A DNA stretch of 64,000 bases from Cyanophora paradoxa (GCA_004431415.1 QPMI01000166.1:106042-170041); one strand, 5' to 3'; shown: positions 10,672-22,640, counted from the first letter of the stretch. Program-made: numbers and translations. The notes: generated from the letters alone by a model not told the origin.

Positions 10672-13331
10672 ATGGCAGCCTTCGCTGTGCCGACCTGCGC
10701 AGTACAACAGCACAGGCCAATCTTTGACACCGGCGTGAGTTTGAAGGAGGCGGTCCGGACGATCAAGCGGACCGCTTTTCTGAACGGCCCGTCAGCCCGC
10801 CGCACGTTCTTCGGAGAGAAGTCGGTCACTCCGTCCAGCTCAAAGCAGGAATGGGGCGTCCGGAGACGCTTCCTCGTGGCCGCGGACGCCGACGCCCACC
10901 ACCGCTTCACCCAGTTGGACAACGCCGAGCCCGCGCCGATCCCCGGCGGAGCTGACTCTGAGATCGTCGTTACTGGGAGCGAGAGTGAGATCGCCGCGCA
11001 GCGCAGCAAATTCAATCTTGTGAGCCCCCCCGCTCCCGCCCTTTCTGGCGAACTCGCTCCGGCCACGCGGACGCGTCCTCGTCCCGTGATTGGTGTTTAG
11101 AATAGCACCTAACGCCGTGCCGTGTGCGGGCCGCCGCCAGGGGGCGCGTCCTGAGACAGCAAACTGACATAGGCCTCCCGCAGTGGCGGTACCGTGTCTT
11201 CGCTGGTCTTTGCCTCTCTTACATCGCCTCCTACCTTACCCGGTGAGTGCGGCAAGAGATGCGGCCCCGGCGGCGAGACCCTGCCGGATGCGCTCCCAGA
11301 TCGCCTCTCCGTCCTCTAACCGCAAGTGCCGTCCACAGCGGCTGCTTTACCTATGCCGCTCCTGTCCTTCGCTCGGAGGCCGGCGTCACGCTGGAGCAGA
11401 TCGGCGTCAGTGCGTCTAGATAACGCCGAAGCCTCTCGATCGCGGGATGCTCACCCGCTGCCCGCCCTTGCAGTTTCCAGTGTCTTCCCCGTTGCGCACG
11501 GCATCAGCAAGTTTGCCTCGGGCGTCATCGCCGACTCTCTGGATGCCCGCGTACGTTCCGTCCGGCTCTGCCTCGGACCTGGGAGCCGGCGTCCGCTTAT
11601 CCAGTGCGTCCTCAGTGGTTCCTTGCTGGCGTCATTGTCCTTTCTGGTCTCCTCAACGGTGAGCCGCCGTGGCACGTCCCACGTGCCGCCGCTGCTGACT
11701 GCCTGGCGCAGTCGCCTTCGCGATCCACCCGAGCGTCTCCTGGATGACGTGAGCCCGCGGCGTGTCTAAACGGGCTCGTTTTCTCTTCGCTGACGGCCGT
11801 TTCTTTCTTCTCCTTCTCTCCGATCAGTTTCGTCTGGGGTGAGCCTGCGGTTGAGCGCGCAGCGCCCGGCGCGCTTTGACGGGGCTCGCGTAGGCATCAC
11901 CGGCTGGATTAGCGCTGGATGCGTGCCCGCATCTGCTAAGATGATCACCGCGTGGGTGTGCCCCGGCGCCCTGGCGGCGCCGGCGACGCCGCGCGCTGAA
12001 AGCGCTGACGGCGCTGCAGTACACGAACAAGGAGCGTGGCACCTGGTGGGGCATCTGGAACTCGAACGCGTGCGCAGCGCGGGCCGCCCGCCCCCGCCCC
12101 CGCGCCGGGACCGGGGCCGACGCCGGGGGGCGGGGGCAGGAACATCGGCGGCTTCATCACGGCCCTCGTCGCCGGCACCGTCGCCGCCAAGTTCGGCTGG
12201 CGCATGGGCATGCAGATCCCTGGTGCGCCCGCGCCTCCCCGCAGCTCCGGCGGCCCCGCGCACGCTCTGACCGCCCCGCCAGGCATCATCGGCATCGTCA
12301 TGGGAGTCCTCTCCTGGATGCTCATCCGCTCGGATCCGGCGCAGGCCGGTGCGCGCCCCGTCCCCCGCCGCGCCCCCGCCCGAAGGCCCGTGCGGTGGCC
12401 GACGGGCGTGACCGGCAGGCCTGCCCTCGGCGGACGCGGTGCTGGGCGTGGCCCGCCCGGCGACCCCGAAGCCGGCGGCCAAGCAGCAGCCCGTGGCCGC
12501 CCCGGGCGCCGCCGCCGCCGCGAGCGCCGAGCCCGTGGAGTCGCAGCGGGACATCTTCGTGCGCGGGGCGGCCCTCTCTCGCACGCGCGGGGCGGGCGGC
12601 CTGACGCGGGGCGGCGGGCAGATCAAGTACGTGATCCTGAACCCGGCGGTGTGGATCCTGGCGGTGGAGTACCTGCTGCTCTACTTCGTCCGCCAGGGCC
12701 TCACCAACTGGTCCCACTTCTTCCTCATGGACACCAAGGGCCTCGACGCCGCCGAGGCCGCCGCCCGCGTCTCCAGGTCCCTCCCAGTCCCCCCTTCCCA
12801 TCCCCCTCCTTCCTTTTCCTGAGCGTGCGGGGCGGCGTGCAGCCGGGAGCTGGGCGGGCTCATCGGCAACCTGGCGTCGGGGGTGATCTCGGACAAGTTC
12901 TTCGGGGGCCGCCGCCCGCCCGTCATCGCGGCGTTCCTGGTGGGGATCCTGGGCTCGCTGGCGGCCTTCGTCAAGTTCTCGGGGATCTCGCGCGGGCTCG
13001 ACGTGGCGCTCGTGTTCCTGATGGGGATGATGCTGTACGGGCCGCACATGCTCATCGGCCTCTGCGGCGTCGAGATGGCCCACAAGAAGGCCGCCTCCTC
13101 CGCCATCGGCCTCCTCGGCCTCCTCTCCTACCTCGGCGCCGGCGTCGCGGGGGCGCCCCTCACCATGCTCGTCAAGCAGTACGGCTGGATCTCCTTCTTC
13201 CAGGTCCGCCCCTCTCCCCTTCCTTTCCTTCCTTTTGCTGCCACCCGACGCGGCCGGCGCAGGCGATGGCCGCCTCGTGCGTCGTCGCCCTCCTCGGCCT
13301 CATCCCCATCTGGAACCGCAAGGCCCAGTAG
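10672..13331 (+). CDS. MFS organophosphate/phosphate antiporter, SLC37/GlpT-like
   Basis: Fifteen exons join in frame to 543 residues: 10672-11019, 11184-11242, 11339-11409, 11474-11550, 11616-11658, 11712-11748, 11828-11838, 11894-11955, 12020-12069, 12140-12222, 12283-12348, 12419-12558, 12622-12776, 12843-13203, 13263-13331. After a soluble N-terminal extension of about 116 residues come 12 predicted helices: WRYRVFAGLCLSYIASYLTR, VFPVAHGISKFASGVIADSL, KERGTWWGIWNSN, then a charged central loop, LLYFVRQGLTNWSHFFL, and GLIGNLASGVISDKFFGGRR. The RK/TR at the end of helix 1, the WWGIWN motif and the GxLxSGxxSD...GRR loop are typical of the organophosphate:phosphate antiporter branch (GlpT, UhpT, SLC37). 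Substrate is inferred as a sugar or glycerol phosphate. Exon 7 is only 11 nt. An in-frame ATG at 10591 is an alternative start. Confidence 0.9.
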
Positions 13332-13740
13332 GCCGCCCGCGCCCCCCGGCGCCCGCCCGCCCCGCCCCAGCAAGCACCGTGCACCATTTCATCGCCCGGA
13401 CCGACCCATTTTCAAGCATTTCAGAGTTTCGTAGTCATCAGCGCAGATGGTCTTGTGGACGGGTAGCAGTCAGCCGCGCGGGATTCCCGCCCCTCCCGCG
13501 CACTTTCTCTCCATTTCACTCGAGACATTTACCGGGAGCTAGCGTCGTCGTCGCCGTTGTTCCTTTCACGCCCGTGCGCGCGCCACGCGCGCGCCGGCTC
13601 GCGCCCCGCGCAGCCGGCGCAGCGTCCGCGTGCGATGCCGCTATGTAGTCTAGCGTTAAAAGAGGCAGGTAGTAGTCCGCAGTGTCCGTATCCTATGCGA
13701 ATCCAAACAAGCTCTAGCTCTAGCCTAGTGAACGGTCGGC
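13332..13740. other. Intergenic between convergent genes
   Basis: About 400 bp with no supported gene; it should contain the two 3' UTRs. GC is lower than in flanking exons. Nothing else seen. Confidence 0.5.
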
Positions 13741-15598
13741 TCAGGCCTTGGGCGGGGGCGGCGGGGGCCGGAGCTTGAGGGGCCCGCCGGGCAGGGCGGG
13801 CCCGACCTCGAAGGAGATGAGGGCGCGGGAGGGGCTGTAGTCCGTCGCGTCCGGGCGGTAGCGCGTGTCCATGAAGAAGCTGATGTGCGAGGCCTGCCGC
13901 CGTCCCCGCACGCGTCACGGTCAACACTTGTGGCGGAGGCAGAGCTCCAGAGGGGCCGGGGCGCGGGGACCTGGAGGCCGAGCGCGGACTGCAGGTACGC
14001 CACGACCACCGACTCGAAGTAGTGCTGCCCGCGCCCCCGTCGATCAGCGAGGGGGCCGGGGAGGGGGCGCCCCGGCGCCAGTCACCTGCTCGAAGCCGAC
14101 CTCGGTGGCGGCGAGCCGCTCGGCCGAGCGGAGCGTGACGGGCTGCGCGCGCCCCCGGCCTCGGCCTCGGATCGGAGGGAAGCGCCCCCAGGGCCCCTCC
14201 CTCCCCTCCACGGACCCGGACGAGGGTAATCTCGAGGGCGGTGGAGGGCCCCTCCGCCGCCAGCGCCGCCTCGTCCACCCCCTCCGGCCTCCACCGCACC
14301 TGTCCCGGCCCGCTCGCCCCGCCCGAGGCTCCAGCACGCCCCGCCGCTCGCACCTCTGCGGCGCGCATGAAGCCGGCCCCCTGGAAGCGCTCCACGATCG
14401 CCGCGACGCCCCCCCGCGCGCTCGCTGCCGGCCCCGGCGGGGCGGCTCAGCCGGGCGGGGCGGCGGGGGAGCAGAGCTCTCGCGGGGGCGGGGCGCACGG
14501 GGGGAGGGGAGGGAGCCGGGGGGGAAGAGGCGCTGGAGGAGGATCTCGCCGACGCGCGCCGCGAACCGGTCCCGCGCGTCCGCGTCCTGAGCGCCGGGGT
14601 CGGGCCGCGCCCCCGCAGCCGCCGGGCCCCTGCCGGGGCGGGGGGGGCTCTGGGGCACCTGGAGGTAGCGGCAGGCGACCTTCCACTGGACGTAGGAGAG
14701 GAAGTCGAAGTAGGCGGGGTCGGCGAGGTCCACCCGCATCCCCGGCCGCTCCTCCGCGTACCGCTCGTACCGCGCCTGCGGCGGGCGCGACTCGGTCGGG
14801 GGCCTCGGCGGGCTCGGGCGGGGCCGGGGCGCACGGCGCGGGCGTTCCACGTCGCGGCCTGGAAGTCCTTCCGGGAGACGAGGCCCGTCTCCACCATCGC
14901 GTCGTACCCCCTGCGCGCCCGCGATCCGAGGCCCGAACGCAGCGACTCGCGAGAGTGAGAAGCTGCTCACGCGTTCATGAACGCCACCGCGAAGGGCAGG
15001 TCCAGCGGGCCCTCCGCCCCCGGGTCCGGCACCTCTGCGCGCGGCGTCACGAGGCTCGAAGCGCGCCGGCGCGTCGTAAGGCAGTTTAAAGGCGCGCTGG
15101 GAGGCCGCGGAGGCCCCGCGGCCGCATAGCGTCGCCGCGTGTCGCGGCGTGCGGGCGTACGTGCGTGTCACGGGGCCGACAGCACGAACCGGGCGGGGCT
15201 TCGGGGAGGCCGAAGTTGTCCAAAGCGGTGCCCATTCTCGAGTAGATCTGGCCAACGGCCTCCTCCGCCTCGCGGAACGAGACCAGCGCCAGGGGACAGA
15301 CGGACGCGAGGAACTGACGGCGCCCTCGCTCGGCTGAGGGGGCGCGTTGCGCGGACGGAGATTGCCTTGCGCGCGCATCCTCATCCTGCGGGCGCTGGCC
15401 GCCGCCGCCGACGGCCTGGACGAGCGTGAGCTCCCGCGGTGCACGTGCTCGGTGACGGCAGCCGGGACGTCGGCGGTCCATCGCGGCATTCTTCTCCACC
15501 GCCTCCCAGTCGCGTATTAGAGAGCTGCGCTCCAGACGCTGTGCCAAGAATCGGACCGCGCTGGCCGGGCATGCGACGAACTGCATCTTCGCGTCCAA
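13741..15598 (-). CDS. Unrecognised multi-exon protein
   Basis: Starts MDAKMQFVACPASAVRFLAQ at 15598 and ends in TGA at 13741-13743. I see about ten coding segments with GTGCGC, GTGAGC or GTTCGT donors. Segments in order include SFREAEEAVGQIYSRMGTAL; RAFKLPYDAPARFE; LDLPFAVAFMNAGYDAMVET (joined across an intron) then GLVSRKDFQAATWNA; DPAYFDFLSYVQWKVACRYL; RFAARVGEILLQRLF; IVERFQGAGFMRA; QPVTLRSAERLAATEVGFEQ; HYFESVVVAYLQSALGLQ; and a final exon HISFFMDTRYRPDATDYSPS ending in a poly-Pro stretch and KA. The alternating helical and beta segments suggest a compact globular domain, no membrane segment and no clear signal peptide. I do not recognise the family and offer no function. Confidence 0.55.
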
Positions 15599-15708
15599 GT
15601 TATTTTCACTGGAATGCTCGAATCGCGTGCTACGCTATGCTCGACCGCGGGGCGGGGCGTGTACCCCTTTGCCGAGCGTATCGACTACCCCTGACGCGCC
15701 CCTTCGGA

Positions 15709-15803
15709 CCTGCAGTCACAATCCGCGAGAACTAGGGAGGCTGTTGGTCAGTTCAGGCCTGCAGTCACAATCCACGAGAACTAGGCAGGCTGTTGGTCAG
15801 TTT
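15709..15803 (+). repeat. 49-bp direct tandem duplication in a divergent promoter
   Basis: Two near-identical copies start at 15709 and 15758, each running CCTGCAGTCACAATCC...GAGAACTAGG.AGGCTGTTGGTCAGTT. They differ at only a few positions. The repeat sits between two divergent genes and ends about 14 bp before the ATG of the small lipidation-motif gene, so it duplicates promoter or 5' UTR sequence. Confidence 0.9.
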
Positions 15804-15816
15804 AGCGCGGGCGAAT

Positions 15817-16048
15817 ATGGGCAATTGCTTCTCGGGAAAGGAGGAGGAGGAGCCAAAGCGGCCTGACCACAGCATACAGCCGGGGCGCGTCCTGCGTTCG
15901 TCCGCCTCGCCCCATCGCTCACCGCCCCACGCGCAGATCCCGCGAGCTCCTCCAGGCGCGCCTCGCTTTGGCGAAACAGCAGCAGCGAGAAGCCGCAGAA
16001 GCCGCCGCACAAAACGGCGGCAGCGCGGAGTCTAAACCCGCGCAATAG
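15817..16048 (+). CDS. 64-residue protein with N-myristoylation/palmitoylation motif
   Basis: Two exons, 15817-15899 and 15937-16048, join in frame across a 37-bp intron (GTCCGC...GCGCAG) to give 64 residues ending AESKPAQ. The N-terminus MGNCFSGKEEEE has Gly2 followed by Cys4 and Ser6, the classic pattern for N-myristoylation plus palmitoylation, so a membrane-tethered protein is predicted. After an acidic patch and a basic linker comes an amphipathic Ala/Gln helix (RELLQARLALAKQQQREAAE). This layout resembles SVIP (small VCP-interacting protein), which also starts MG-C-F and has one Ala/Arg helix that binds p97, but the p97-binding motif residues are not conserved clearly enough to name it. 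Without the splice the reading frame would give a longer Arg-rich tail that looks non-coding. Confidence 0.65.
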
Positions 16049-16832
16049 GCGCATACGATATCGTGTCCTTGAGAGTAGTCAGGAATTGAGAGTTCAGCAT
16101 CAGATTCGTCCCGCCTCGCCGGGGGTCGCGCTATCTAAGCTTCAGGGGGCGTGGTTCCAGCAAGCTCCTGTCCGTTTCACGTTTCGAGGCGATGGTCCGA
16201 CCCTCTCACGCCTCTAGCTTAGCGCTAGCTTCGTCTTGGCCTGGTCGCTGGGCGGGAGCATGCGCACGAGCTTGCGGAGCTCACTGAGTCAAAGGGGAGA
16301 GAGCTAGAGTGGTCGTAGATGTGCCTGCTATGCAAAGCCCGCACGGACTATCTCGGAGGCAGCATGCATCAGCTGAAAATCGAAACCTTGTGATGCATCC
16401 GTGTCGATTCACGTGGCTAGCGGGCGCGGCACGGGCCTGTGCCGGGCCTGGCACTTCAAAGGCTTCTCAGGGCGCCAGCGCTAGCGTGCAAGAAGCTGGA
16501 TCTAGAGCCCGATCGCGAGCCACCAAACGCTTAACCACCGGGATTTATGGGCGGACTAACGCTTTACAGCTATGTATACAGCCTGGCAGGGGACCCACTG
16601 GGCCATGGAGTCATGCAGGCCTGCAGGCTGCAGCTGGCCCAAGCAAGGGAGGGAAATATGAAAAGCTCCGTGGTACACACTGGACGCCCAAATACAGATC
16701 CTGTCTCGTGCAGAGAGAGTAGAATGCTTAGTGATATGCGAGTACCGCTTAAGAGCCTCGGGAATGGGCAGTGGCCGCGAGAATAGGCTTTATAGCCGCG
16801 TGCAGGTCGAGGCCTCCGGGCCTGGGCCAGCG
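16049..16832. other. Intergenic between convergent genes
   Basis: About 780 bp with no supported gene. Several open frames here are short, lack codon bias and have no recognisable motif. Should contain the two 3' UTRs. Confidence 0.5.
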
Positions 16833-19800
16833 CTACTTCTTGCCGCCCTTGCCGCCGCCGCGGGAGGTGACGGGCGCGCCGGGCGACTGCGTGCCGGGCC
16901 CGCCGAGCTCGCTGGGCCGCCGCTTGCTGCCCGAGGCGTGGTCGGTGGGGGAGGGGAGCGGGTTCAGCGCCGCCTCCGCTGCGGCGAGCGCGGCGGCGGC
17001 CGCCTCCTCCTTGGCGCGCTGCAGCGCCTCCTCGCGCTGCCTCGCGATCGCCTCCCGCTGCTGCGCCCGGATCGCCTCCAGGCGCCTGCCCGGGCAGGCC
17101 GCCGTCAGGGAAGAGAGTGAGGGGGCGGGGCGGGACGGGGCTGGCGGACCGGGCGTGCTCCTCGCGGTCCTGCGCCTCCCGCTCGCGCTCCTCGACCTCG
17201 CTCGCCAGCCGCCCGCGCCGCCGCCCCGACGCCCGCGCCGCCAGCGCCGGCGACACCGCCAGGAACATCGGCGCCGCCCCGGCGCCGCCCCGCGGGGGCG
17301 AGCCCGGCGCGCCCCGTGCACGCTGTAGTAGGAGCCCGGGGCGGGGGTCTCGGGGGGAGGAAGCTCGAGTTGAACGAGGCGGGGCCCGGGGAGGGGAGCG
17401 CCCCGGCGCCGGGCCCCGCGCCAGCGCCGAGTAGGGCCGGCCCAGCGGCGAGGTCGCCCGCGGCGGAGGGGGTACGCCAGGTCCTCGGGAGGGCCCCGGG
17501 GCCGGCGCCGGCGCTCGAGCGCGCCGCCGCCGCGCGCGCCGCCTCCCCGCCCGCCAGTGCTCCTCCGCCGCCGCCGCCCGCTGCGCCGCGAGGAGAGGTG
17601 AGAAGGGGGGGGGGGGGGGGCAGAGGGGGGTACGGCGGGCCTTCTCCTCGAGCTGTTCGGCGACGCGGAGGGAGCGGAGGAGGCCGACGAGGCGGGTGGC
17701 CTTGGAGGCGAGGGGCGTCTCCCGCGCCTCCGAGAGCAGCGCCTGCGCGACGGGCAGCGCCGCGGGGGCCGTCGCCGGCCGCGCGCTCGCGTGCTGCGCC
17801 ATCGCCTGCAGGAAGGTCGCCGCGGGGCTCGCGGGGCGGGGCGGGCCCATCGCCGCCGCCGCCGCCCCGCCGGAGCCGGCGGCCCAGAGCGAGGCGGTGG
17901 AGGCCGCGTTGAGGTTCGTCGTGCTCGAGAGGCGCCGCACGCCGCCGCCCTCCTCGAGCTCCTCGTCCACCCCGGGGAGGGCGCGCGGGGCCCGCCGGCG
18001 CGGGGCCCGCCGGCGCGGGAGGCGGCGGCGGCGGCGGGGGCCTTGGCGAAGGCGTTGACGGCGGCGAGCTTGGTGAAGCTGTTCTGGCGGGAGCGGTTGG
18101 AGGAGGACTTGTCCGGCTGCAGGCCCCCGAGGCCCTTCTTCACCGAGCTCGCCGGCGAGGGCGACGCCGGCGCCAGCCGCTGCTGCGACCCCGAGCCTGC
18201 CCCGCCCTCAGCGCGGCCGGGCGGGCCGGGGCGGGGCGGGGCGGCGGAGCAGGGGGCGGACCCTTGAGGAGGGCTTCGGGCCCGGAGGGGACGGCGAGGA
18301 GGGCGCCGGGGCCCTCGGAGGGCACCACGGAGCTCCCCACGAAGCCGATCGCCCGCTTCTCCACCTGCCCCCCCGCCCGGCCGTCAGCGCGCCCTCCCGC
18401 ACAAGGCGACCGGCGCTCGGGCGCGCCTCGCGGACGGAGAGGGCGACGAGGTGCATCCACTCGTCCGCCCGCTTGGCTGCCCCGCCCCCGCCCGTGAGCC
18501 GGGGCGCCGAGCGAGGGCGGGCGGGCGGAGGAGGGCGGGGGCACCGAGGGTGAAGACGGAGGCCGGGGTCGTGGAGCGGCCGCTCGCGAGCGCCCGCGCC
18601 TCCTCGATCACCTGCGACATCGAGCTCTGCGGCGCCGCGTCACGGGCACGGCGGGGCGCGGGAGGGGGCGGGGCGGGGCGTGGCGCGCGTGGAGGTGGGC
18701 GGCGATGTCGCCGAGGCGGCCGAGGACGGCGTCCGACTGCGCCGCCGAGCGCCGCGCCGCCTCCGCCTCGGCGCGCGCCGCCTCGGCCGCCCTGCGCGCC
18801 TGCTCGGCCGCCTGGTGCGCCGCCTTGACCTCCCGCTCCGCCCGCGTCGCATCCTCCGCCGCCCGCTCCGCCTGCCGCTCCGCCGCTGCCCTCTGCCCCG
18901 CCGCCCCCGCAGGCCCTCGTCCCGCTGCGCGATCACCCCCTGCGCGCGCGCACGCCCGCCGCCCCGCGTCGCCTCGGCGCGGCTCGTGGCGTGGGGCCGG
19001 GGGGCGGGGCGGGGCACCTCGTAGTGGGCGGCGAGCTGGTCGCGCTGCCGCTTCTCGCCCTCGGCCTGCGCCCGCACCCGCGCCTCGAAGTCCGCCTGCA
19101 CGTCCTGCGCCCCCGCCTCGCCCCCGCGCCCCCGCCCCGCACGCGCCCCGGGCCGGCGGGGCGGACCTGGAGGCGGAGGCGGATGTCCGCCTCGAACTTG
19201 CGGCGCGCCTGCTCCGTCTTCGCGAGCTCCTCGGAGAGGGCCTTCTGGCGCCCCCGCCACACCCCGATCTTCTTGTCGAGCAGCAGCCGCGCCCGCTGCC
19301 GCTCCGCGTCGTTCGGCGCCATGTTGATGATCAGGTCCTCGGCCCACCCGACGATCTCCTCCATCTGGCGCCCCTGGCCCGCCACCGTCCCCTCCATCCC
19401 CGCGATCCGCGCGTTCGCCTCCGCCAGCGCCCTGCGCCCCGCCCGCGTGGGCCCTCCGCCGCCCGCTCGCCCCGGCTCGCCCGGCGGGGGCGGGCAGGGG
19501 GCGGACCAGGTGAGCTCGTCGCGCTTGCGCTCGGCGTCGCGGGCCTGCTGCTCGATGGCCTTGAGGGCCTCGACGTCGCCCTTGAGGCTCGCCGCCTCCC
19601 GCGCCGCCAGCGAGTGCGCCTCCCGCGTCCGCCGTGCGCCTCCTGCTCCGCCCGCAGCTGCCCCCGCGCCGCCGCCGCCTCGTCCTTCAGCCCCGCGATC
19701 CGCGCCTCCCGCTCCCCGCCCGCCGCGATGACCCGCTCGTGCGCCCGCTGCCGCATCTCGTCCACCGCCGCCGCCTTCGCCAGCGCCGCCACCGTGCGCT

Positions 19801-22640
19801 CCGCCAGTCCCGCATCGCCCCTTGAACTCGTCGTACCGCCGCCGCTCTGCCCCCGGCGGCTCGCGCGCGGGCGGGGAGCGGGGCGGGGGCGGGGCGGGGG
19901 CGGACCGGCGGCGGCGAGGGCGGCGCGCTCGCCGATGGTGTACTCGACGGCCTCGCAGAGGGCGGCGAGGTCCTCCTCGAGGGCCCGCACCGCCCCCGCC
20001 TTCTCCTCGCTCGCCTGCTTCGCCGCCGCCAGCGCCCCGCCTTCACGCTCAACGTCTTCTTCGAGCCCCCGTCCCCGGGGCCCGCCGCCGCGAGCGCCCC
20101 GGGGACCGGGCGGGGGCCTGCGGGGCGGAGGCGAGGACGGCGGCGGCGGCGGCCTCGGCGGCCTGCTCGCGGTAGTGGGCCAGGACCGCGCTGAAGGCCC
20201 GCACGAGCTCCCGCCGCGCCTCCTCGTTCTCCTGCGCCCGCCCCGCGGTCTGAGCCTCCCTCCCCCGCCGCGGGCGGGGGGGCGGGCGGACGGAGCGGGC
20301 GTCGAGGAAGGCGGCGAGCTCGTCCTCCAGCGCCGCCTCCTCCTGGAACACCGTCTGCCCCCGCGCCCCGCGTTCGGCGTTCGGCGTTCGTGTGATCGGG
20401 CGGGCGGGCGGGGCCGGGGGAGGTGCTGCGGGGGCACCTCGACGGCGCGGAGGCCGGCCTCGGCGGCGAGGCGGGCGCCGGCGAGGGCCCCGTACACCTC
20501 GTCCCCCGCCCGCAGCTCCCGCTCCGCCGCCTCCCGCCCCGCCTCCGCCCCCGCCGCCCCTCCGCCTCCGCCCGCGCCTGCGCCGCCGCCTCGTTCGCCG
20601 CCGCCTCCGCCCGCTGCCGCGCCGTCCGCTCCGCCTCCAGCTCGTACAGCGCCCGGTCCACCTGCCCCGCGCCCCCGCCCCTCAGCGGGGCCCCTCCTAG
20701 CGCGCCGGCGGGCGGGCGGGCGGGCGGGGCGGGCCTCCTTCTTGAGGCGGGCGATCTCGCCCTCGGTGTCGCCGCGGCCGGCGAGCTCGCGCTGGAGGTC
20801 CCCCTTGGCCTTCTCCGCGGCGGCGCGCGCCGCCTGCAGCTCCTGCGTGGCCCGCTCCAGCTCGGCGCGCCACGTCTCCCGCTCGGGCACCGGCTGCCGC
20901 GGGTCCCGCGCCCCGCGTCCATCATAGGCCCGCCCTGCGGCGCCGGGCCGGCGCGGGCCCAGGGGCGCGGGGGCCCGCCGCGGCGCAGGGCCTCGGGGTT
21001 GGTCGGGGGCGGCTCGTAGGGCCCGAGGCCGAGGTCTTTGAGGCGCGTCGGGTCGATCCCGTGCAGCTCCGCCTCCACCTGCCACACCCGCCCCGTCTCC
21101 AGCGCCCACAGCTCGCTCGTGCAGTACCCCGTCTGCCCCCGCCCCGCCCCGCGTCGGACCGCGCCCCGCCGCGCCGCGCCGCGCCCCTTCTGCAGGCACG
21201 CGCACGTCGTTGAGGCCGCCGAAGCAGTAGAGGGTCGCCCCGAGGGCCGCCAGCGAGTGGCCCGCCCGCCGGAAGGGGTACGTGTCCTCCCCGGGCAGCC
21301 GCGTCCACGTGTTCGTCACCGTGTTCAGCACGTACACGTCCTGGGCGAGCGGGGCGGGCCGCGTCGGCGGGTAGGCGGAGGCGGTGGAGGGTAGGGGGGT
21401 ACCGGGAGGATGTTGCGGAGGGCGTCGCGGCCGCCGACGACGTAGATGCGGGGCCCGATGGCGCAGACGGCGTGGTCCATGCGCGCCGCCGGCACGTCCG
21501 GGCCCGCCGGCGACAGCGACGTCCACTCCCACGCCTCTGCGCGGCACCCCGCTCCGCACGCGCCCCCCGCGCCCCCTGCCTCTTGCGGGGCGGGCGCACC
21601 GAGGTCGAGCACGTCGACGGTGAGCGTGTTGGGGCGCGAGCTCGGGCTCGAGCCGCCGAGGACGTACATCTGCCCCGGGCGGGCCGCTCAGCCCGCCGCG
21701 CGCCCCCTCCCCACCCCCGCCCCCCGCCCCCCGCACCTTGTTCCCCACGAGGGCCGAGGCGTGGCCGTGCGCGGCGGGGGGTACGGTGCCCTTCGTCGCC
21801 TGCTTGGTCCAGCGGAGCGTGGCGAGGTCGAGAACGAAGACGTCACGGCTGTACGTCACGGGGAGGCTCGCGCTGTGGCCCCCCCACGTCACCAGCTTTC
21901 CGTTCCACGCCACCCTGCGAGGGTATCGATTAAGCTTTGTGAGGCCCCCCGCCTGTTCGGGCTCGCACCCCGAGACGTGCAGCCGCGCGGGCGGGAAATC
22001 GCCGCTCATCTGCAGGGCGGGCCTTCAACAGCGCTGTACGGCGCCGCCGCAGGCGCGGGTGGGGCGGGCGCTCGCCTGGTGGTTCCTCCAGTCGGGGTGG
22101 TCCGTGTCCAGCCCGTGCAGCGCCCACAGGTCGACGTGGCACTCCCGGACCTCCTTGACGAAGTCGCCCTCCCCGCTGAACACGAACCTGCCGCCCGCGT
22201 CAGCGGCGCAGGCGCCGCGGCACGCGCCGGCGCTCGCATTTTGCCGCCATACACCCAGGACAAATGGTAGCAGCGACCCTGCGCGCGCCGCCAGCGAATC
22301 AGCCACGAGAGCAGCAACAGGCCGGGAGGGCCGATGGGGAGGCCCGGCAGCACCGGCGGGGGCAGATTGGTCTTCTTTAGCTGATTCCATTGCTTTGTCG
22401 TTGTGTCAAAGGCAGTCAGCACGTTCAGCCGGCCCTTGCTCGCGTTCAGGCCGCTGCGGGGCTGGGTTAGCTAGGCCAGTTTCGCGAGCTTGGGCAGCTG
22501 TCGGGTTGGGGGCCGAGTCACCCAAAGAGAAAGATGGCTTCATCGTATGCACAGAGCGATGTCCCCTCCGACCCAATGGGCTGATTCTTCGCGGACGCCT
22601 CCAGCTTCTGCCAGGCGGGGGCAGCCGCAGTTGATGCCAT
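16833..22640 (-). CDS. Kelch-repeat / coiled-coil protein 1
   Basis: Starts MASTAAAPAWQKLEASAKNQ (ATG 22640-22638); exon 1 (22522-22640) splices in frame to the exon beginning at 22453 (FG/GLNASKGRLNVLTAFDTT). The N-terminal third is a Kelch beta-propeller with at least five blades: AIFLFGGLN; VYGGK; KLVTWGGHSASLPVTYSRDV then LRWTKQATKG; MYVLGGSSPSSRPNTLTVDV; RIYVVGGRDAL; TRLPGEDTYPFRRAGHSLAA then YCFGGLNDV. After TSELWALETGRVWQVEAELH the rest is long Ala/Glu/Arg coiled coil (RAELERATQELQAARAAAEK; FQEEAALEDELAAFLDA; QMEEIVGWAEDLIINMAPND), then a Ser-rich region and a final helix (REEALQRAKEEAAAA) with a basic end, GGGKGGKK. The architecture matches Kelch/coiled-coil scaffolds such as fungal Tea1, which mark cell ends; a polarity or cytoskeletal role is inference. 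Many short introns; full exon set not resolved. Confidence 0.85.

Noticed and set aside
16049-16832. Small rightward open frames (about 80-137 codons)
   Set aside because: No codon bias, no motif, AT-richer sequence and no splice signals that would link them to anything.
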